Shown one piece after another: positions 60,467-64,000 of a stretch of 64,000 nt of DNA. The notes below the pieces were generated by a model. That model saw only the letters and a program-made list of their open reading frames with translations, did no database searches and was not told where the DNA came from. The stretch is from Occultella gossypii (GTDB taxonomy: Bacteria > Actinomycetota > Actinomycetes > Actinomycetales > Beutenbergiaceae), in the NCBI RefSeq assembly GCF_019947135.1, contig NZ_JAGSHT010000003.1, positions 186,001 through 250,000 of the forward strand, in the 5' to 3' direction. Position 1 is the first letter of the stretch. The number at the start of each line of letters is the position of its first letter. The position numbers were made by a program, and so were the translations under genes.

Positions 60467-62401
60467 GTGCTCGATCCCGTCACCATGCCGGCGGCTGCAC
60501 TCGATCTGGGAGGCGTGGGCGACTTCTCGCCGATCGAGGAAGCGCTCGAGAATGCCCTTGTGGTGCGTGGACACGGTGCCCCGAGTCTGGCGGAGCGGAA
60601 GTCGTGGCGGTCGAGCCTTCCGGTCCTCGGACGCGAGCTCGTAGCGGCTGGCCTCGGTGACGTCGAAGTCATCCTCGAGTACCCACTTCCGCTGTCGAGC
60701 AAGCGAGCCGACGTCGTCCTCGCCGGGCAAGATCCCGCTACCGGCGGCGCTAGTTACGTGGTTGTCGAACTCAAGCAGTGGAGTTCGGCGACGGCCTGGG
60801 GCACCTCTGACACCCTCGTCGAGGTCGACGGGGCGCCATATCGGCCCTCGCTGCATCCGCTGCTTCAGGTGAGGGGATACCGCGAGTACCTGCAGGATTT
60901 CGTGTCCGTGCTCGGACGGGAGTCGGGCTCGGTGTCGAGCCTCGCATATCTCCACAACGCGACGGACACAACCGTCGCGGACTTGTGGCGACTGGATCGC
61001 ACAGCGTTCGATCGCATGTTCACGGGGCAGGGTCGCGAGGCCCTTCGCGATTACCTCAGGACACGGATCGCGTCGGTGCCACGCCCCGAGTCTGCACGGG
61101 AGTTGCTGGCCTCGAAGATTGCGCCATCGAAGCAACTGCTGTCGGTAGCGGCCGCTGAAATCCAGGACCGCGAGCAGTTCGTGTTGTTGGACGAGCAGCG
61201 GGTCGCCTATGAGTTGGTGCTGGACGCCGTCGAGCAAGCTCGCGCTGACGACCAGCGTGCCGTGGTCGTGGTGACTGGCTCGGCAGGTAGTGGGAAGAGC
61301 GTCATCGCGTTGTCGCTCCTCGGCGAACTCGCGAGACGCGGTGTCAGCGTTCTCCACGCGACGGGGTCGAAGTCCTTCACAGAGACGATGCGCCAGGTCG
61401 CCGGGCGGGGCTCCTCACGGACGAAAAGCCTCTTCAAGTACTTCAACTCCTTCATGACGGCGGAGCCTGATTCGCTCGAGGTGGTCGTCCTCGACGAAGC
61501 TCACCGGATCCGCGCGAAGTCGGTCAATCGCTACACACCGAAGGCGCTGCGGGAGAACGCCCGACACCAGGTCGAGGAACTCCTCGCCGTCGCGAAGGTG
61601 CCGGTATTCCTTCTGGATGAGCACCAGGTGGTGCGCCCAGGGGAGATGGGCACCGTTCAACAGATCACCGAGCACGCACGGGCACGCGGCATGGACTTGC
61701 ACGCGGTGGATTTGAACGCGCAGTTCCGCTCTGGCGGCAGCACCACCTACCTCAACTGGGTGCACTCGCTCTTGGGCCTGGCTGCAGAGGAGAGCTCTAC
61801 GGAAGTGCCCACCTGGCACGACGAGCCGACGTTCGCCGTCGAAGTCGTTGCATCAGTCGAGGAACTCGAAGGCAGGCTGCGAACCTACGCCCAGAACGGA
61901 CTGAACGCGCGGATGACGGCGGGGTACTGCTGGCCCTGGAGTGACCCGCGCAAGGACGGGTCCTTGGTGCCGGATGTGCGGATCGGCGCATGGTCCCGAC
62001 CGTGGAATCTCAAGAGTGACCGTGCCGTAGGTGGCGCGCCGCCATCGTCGCTCTGGGCATCCGATCCGGCGGGCTTCGACCAGGTCGGCTGTGTCTACAC
62101 GGCACAAGGTTTCGAGTACGCCTGGAACGGGGTGATCTTGGGTCCGGACCTTGTGTGGCGATCGGATCGATGGGTCGCTCGGCGTGAGTTCAACAAGGAT
62201 CCGGAGTTCCGATCGCGGACGAGCGTCGAGGACGCGACCTTTGACCGCCTCGTGCGGCATGTCTACAAGGTGCTGCTCACCCGCGGCTTGGTGGGCACTT
62301 TGCTCTACTCCGTCGACGAGGAGACGCAGGCGATGCTTCGCAGCCGCGTGAACCCGCGACGAAGACCGTGCCCTCCGCGCGGGCAACCGCGCAAATCCTG
62401 A
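60467..62401 (+). CDS. DUF2075-type helicase/ATPase with N-terminal PD-(D/E)XK-like nuclease motif
   Basis: 644 residues from the GTG at 60467 (GAGGGGG upstream); an ATG at 60485 is the alternative. N-terminal part: SSKRADVVLAG near residue 82 (Asp) and YVVVELKQW at 97-105 (Glu-x-Lys), the core of restriction-type nucleases. The P-loop is VVVVTGSAGSGKS at 266-278, Walker B VVVLDEAHR near 340, then VFLLDEHQVVRPGE and the C-terminal CVYTAQGFEYAW helicase motif. Related DUF2075/Schlafen-type helicases cluster with restriction and defence genes. Confidence 0.88.
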   Translation: MLDPVTMPAAALDLGGVGDFSPIEEALENALVVRGHGAPSLAERKSWRSSLPVLGRELVAAGLGDVEVILEYPLPLSSKRADVVLAGQDPATGGASYVVVELKQWSSATAWGTSDTLVEVDGAPYRPSLHPLLQVRGYREYLQDFVSVLGRESGSVSSLAYLHNATDTTVADLWRLDRTAFDRMFTGQGREALRDYLRTRIASVPRPESARELLASKIAPSKQLLSVAAAEIQDREQFVLLDEQRVAYELVLDAVEQARADDQRAVVVVTGSAGSGKSVIALSLLGELARRGVSVLHATGSKSFTETMRQVAGRGSSRTKSLFKYFNSFMTAEPDSLEVVVLDEAHRIRAKSVNRYTPKALRENARHQVEELLAVAKVPVFLLDEHQVVRPGEMGTVQQITEHARARGMDLHAVDLNAQFRSGGSTTYLNWVHSLLGLAAEESSTEVPTWHDEPTFAVEVVASVEELEGRLRTYAQNGLNARMTAGYCWPWSDPRKDGSLVPDVRIGAWSRPWNLKSDRAVGGAPPSSLWASDPAGFDQVGCVYTAQGFEYAWNGVILGPDLVWRSDRWVARREFNKDPEFRSRTSVEDATFDRLVRHVYKVLLTRGLVGTLLYSVDEETQAMLRSRVNPRRRPCPPRGQPRKS

Positions 62402-62467
62402 CGGCCGGAACGCCGCCGCAACTACAACCACAGAAATAGCAAGCGGCCCGACAGGCTTCCGCACCGG

Positions 62468-62505
62468 ACATGCCTCCACCCGCCACAAACGGGGACGAGG
62501 CATGT
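62468..62505 (+). promoter_or_regulatory. 9-bp inverted repeat covering the ribosome-binding site of the EVE-HNH gene
   Basis: ACATGCCTC (62468-62476) and GAGGCATGT (62497-62505) pair perfectly with a 20-nt loop. The GAGG at 62497-62500 is the only candidate ribosome site for the GTG at 62507, so folding would hide it. A DNA dyad bound by a repressor is the other possibility. Confidence 0.65.
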
Positions 62506-62506
62506 C

Positions 62507-63448
62507 GTGGCAAGTTGGATTCTCTCGATCGACAAGAACTACTCGAATCACTGGGAGCTCGCGAAGATCCACAACCTGTGGGATATGACGCAGCGCCACG
62601 AGGTGCACAACGGCGATGTCGTGTACTTCTGGACCGGCGGGATTGGGTTCGTGGGTTGGGCCGAGGTCGCAGGTGGCGTGCGTCCTTTGGGGTCAGCGGA
62701 CGCACAGCCTTGGACGGACTCCGGCAAGCGCGTCTACAAGTATCGGTTCGAGTTCGGACGGACCGGCGATCTCATCGGGCCGTCGCCCACTTGGACAGAA
62801 GTCATGAGGGCGACCGGCTTCCGTGAGAACCCGTCGATCGTGCGACAGTCGAGCGATCCGGTCGTGGAGCGGGCACTGTGGGCGTTCGTTGCGGTTGACG
62901 AAGTGTCTGCGGCCTTCCCAACAGCCGAGGCGGCGGTGCGCGGCCTGCCCGACATCACGGAGGACCGCCGCGAGCGGGTGCTCGCTGAGATCGCGATCCG
63001 GCAAGGACAGGGCAAGTTCCGAGACTCGTTGCTCGCCGCATACGACCGCCGATGCGCGGTGACCGGATGTACGACCGTGGCGGTCCTTGAGGCGGCCCAC
63101 ATCTCGCCGTATCGGGGCACTCACACCAACGCGGTCGCCAACGGCCTTCTGCTCCGCGCCGACATTCACACGCTCTTCGACCTCAACCTGCTCACGGTTG
63201 TGCAGGCGGAGGGTGCATACGCGGTCCGCGTCGAACCGTCGGTGGCCGACGATGCCTACCGAGCACTTGAAGGCGCCGCGCTCGCGTTACCGAGGGTCCG
63301 TGCGGACCATCCCGATGCTGCTGTCCTCGATACCCGAAACCGAGCGCTTCCTTGGCTGACTGATCAAGGCCGGGGCGCAGATATAGACCTGCAGCGTCGA
63401 CCGCAAGCGAAAGTTGCTGAAGCGCGGGATCGGGAAGTGCTCTTCTGA
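62507..63448 (+). CDS. EVE-like / HNH endonuclease fusion (candidate modification-dependent restriction enzyme)
   Basis: 313 residues from the GTG at 62507. N-terminal domain (1-125): ASWILSIDKNYSNHWELAK, then HNGDVVYFWTGGIGFVGWAEVAG and a beta-rich stretch, the layout of EVE/PUA-like modified-base readers. C-terminal HNH domain (about 165-235): Cys183 and Cys188 in CAVTGC, LEAAHISPYR (His198), NGLLLRADIHTLFDLNLL with Asn212 and His221. All HNH metal/catalytic residues are present. Such reader-plus-HNH fusions cut DNA carrying modified cytosines; which modification it reads is unknown. Same strand and 105 bp after the DUF2075 gene. Confidence 0.85.
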   Translation: MASWILSIDKNYSNHWELAKIHNLWDMTQRHEVHNGDVVYFWTGGIGFVGWAEVAGGVRPLGSADAQPWTDSGKRVYKYRFEFGRTGDLIGPSPTWTEVMRATGFRENPSIVRQSSDPVVERALWAFVAVDEVSAAFPTAEAAVRGLPDITEDRRERVLAEIAIRQGQGKFRDSLLAAYDRRCAVTGCTTVAVLEAAHISPYRGTHTNAVANGLLLRADIHTLFDLNLLTVVQAEGAYAVRVEPSVADDAYRALEGAALALPRVRADHPDAAVLDTRNRALPWLTDQGRGADIDLQRRPQAKVAEARDREVLF

Positions 63449-63621
63449 AGCGGCGATCCGTGGCAGGCGTCGTGCCAATCTACGGCGCCGATCGCACCAC
63501 GGACCTGACGCAGAGGGTTCACCGTCAGTGACAACCGATCCAGTTCGCCCGGGACTCATCCCGGGACGTTCGGCGTGGACGTCGCATTTGTTGCGCGGAC
63601 TGGCTGGCTCGCCTGGCCCTT

Positions 63622-63662
63622 CGTGGCAGGATCGACGTACTGGCCACGGTCCATCGTGGCAG
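63622..63662 (+). promoter_or_regulatory. Direct repeat CGTGGCAG x2 with a small hairpin upstream of the NERD gene
   Basis: CGTGGCAG at 63622-63629 and 63655-63662, 33 bp (three turns) apart. GCCACG-GTCCAT-CGTGGC (63643-63660) forms a 6-bp hairpin with the second copy. About 27 bp before the next start codon. Candidate operator or terminator of the previous gene. Confidence 0.35.
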
Positions 63663-63688
63663 TGAAAACCATGCAACCGGGGGAATGA

Positions 63689-64000
63689 ATGAAAGCGACG
63701 TCGCCCAGGTGGGTGAGCCTCGGCGATCCCGCCTCCCCGGCAGAGGCGGCGGCGCTGGCGAAGTTCCGCGAACTCCTGCCCGACGACGGCGTCACGCACG
63801 CCTGGGCGAATCTCACCTTTGTCGACGGGTCGGGCCGCACCGGCGAGGTCGACGTCCTCCTCCTGAGCCGTGTCGGCATGTTCGTTGTAGAACTCAAGGG
63901 CTGGCACGGCACGATCTCCGGCAACCAGCAGAACTGGACATTGACAAGCACCACGGGCGAGAACCAGAGCATCCGAACGAGCCCGTTCCACGCCACCTCC
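63689..64000 (+). CDS. NERD-domain protein, PglW-like N-terminus (runs off the right edge)
   Basis: First 104 residues only, from the ATG at 63689 (GGGGGA upstream). AALAKFRELLPDDGVTHAWA, then NLTFVDGSGRTGEVDVLLLS with Asp55, and GMFVVELKGWHGTISGNQQN with Glu68-x-Lys70 form a NERD nuclease-like domain. The ELK-x-WHG-T-(I/V)-x-G pattern and spacing match the start of PglW, the kinase of BREX type 2, as I remember it. Whether a kinase domain follows cannot be seen. NERD helicases are the main alternative. Confidence 0.75.
   Translation, partial: MKATSPRWVSLGDPASPAEAAALAKFRELLPDDGVTHAWANLTFVDGSGRTGEVDVLLLSRVGMFVVELKGWHGTISGNQQNWTLTSTTGENQSIRTSPFHATS

Noticed and set aside
60173-61357. A 394-codon minus-strand frame reaching into the gap before the DUF2075 gene
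   Set aside because: It is mostly antisense to the DUF2075 gene and its tail in the gap has no recognisable sequence or ribosome site.
63414-63665. An 83-codon frame between the EVE-HNH gene and the NERD gene
   Set aside because: It overlaps the HNH 3' end out of frame, and its sequence is Arg/Ser/Pro-rich without any motif.
1-64000. CRISPR array or insertion sequence
   Set aside because: No regularly spaced direct repeats and no transposase or terminal inverted repeats were seen.
63689-64000. Naming the edge gene pglW and the region BREX
   Set aside because: Only the NERD part is visible, and NERD domains also occur in helicases and other proteins.

Overview
The window is GC-rich (about 70% by eye) bacterial chromosome. 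Many genes start with GTG and neighbouring genes often overlap by 4 bases (ATGA or GTGA). The gene content is actinobacterial: polyphosphate glucokinase, a panB-nadE / glnA-glnE neighbourhood, a Kdp operon with tiny leading membrane peptides, WYL and ROK regulators, Ku, and an actinobacterial-type RtcB. A member of the Micrococcales (Cellulomonas/Beutenbergia/Ruania-like) is my best guess. That placement is inference from gene content, not from a marker-gene search.

Layout. 0-3 kb: 5' part of yaaA, the RNase P RNA gene, a Phd/PIN toxin-antitoxin pair, a tRNA cluster (Gly-TCC, Arg-ACG, Leu-CAG) and a TraR/DksA-type protein. 3-8 kb: rtcB with a small unknown partner; a MerR regulator with a textbook 19-bp-spacer promoter driving a PF06695-type membrane protein and a GPP34 protein; a broken cytidylate-kinase-like gene; a PH-domain protein. 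8-15 kb: a secreted phosphodiesterase-like protein, an ArsR-SulP operon, and a response regulator/ABC exporter/sensor kinase cassette. 15-23 kb: a complete Kdp potassium system in order (27-aa peptide)-F-A-B-C-D-E. 23-28 kb: TetR with an ABC exporter and a divergent membrane protein, then NhaA with a translationally coupled hydrolase. 28-36.6 kb: ppgK, an amidase, an APH-like gene with a local frame disruption, a pRiA4b ORF-3 family protein, a WYL regulator with RidA, a beta-propeller protein and a MazEF pair. 36.7-45.1 kb: an alpha-glucoside operon read on the minus strand (ROK repressor, two permeases, binding protein, GH31, GH13). 45-50.4 kb: accessory genes including a protein with the LQRTAGN motif, another APH-like kinase, Ku and several small proteins. 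50.5-57.6 kb: core genes panB-nadE (minus) and glnA-glnE (plus).

From 57.7 kb to the right edge the sequence looks like a defence island. A visibly AT-richer two-gene unit encodes a coiled-coil protein with a C-terminal NYN/PIN nuclease and a single-pass membrane protein. It is followed on the other strand by a DUF2075 helicase with an N-terminal ELK-type nuclease-like motif, an EVE-like/HNH endonuclease whose ribosome-binding site sits in a 9-bp hairpin, and the start of a NERD protein that resembles PglW of BREX type 2. The coiled-coil/NYN plus membrane-protein pair is the best candidate for an undescribed system.

A 16-bp perfect palindrome (CGCTTCCGCGGAAGCG) occurs at least five times, four times within about 35 bp after a stop codon and once about 110 bp after one. 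It looks like a dispersed 3'-end element.
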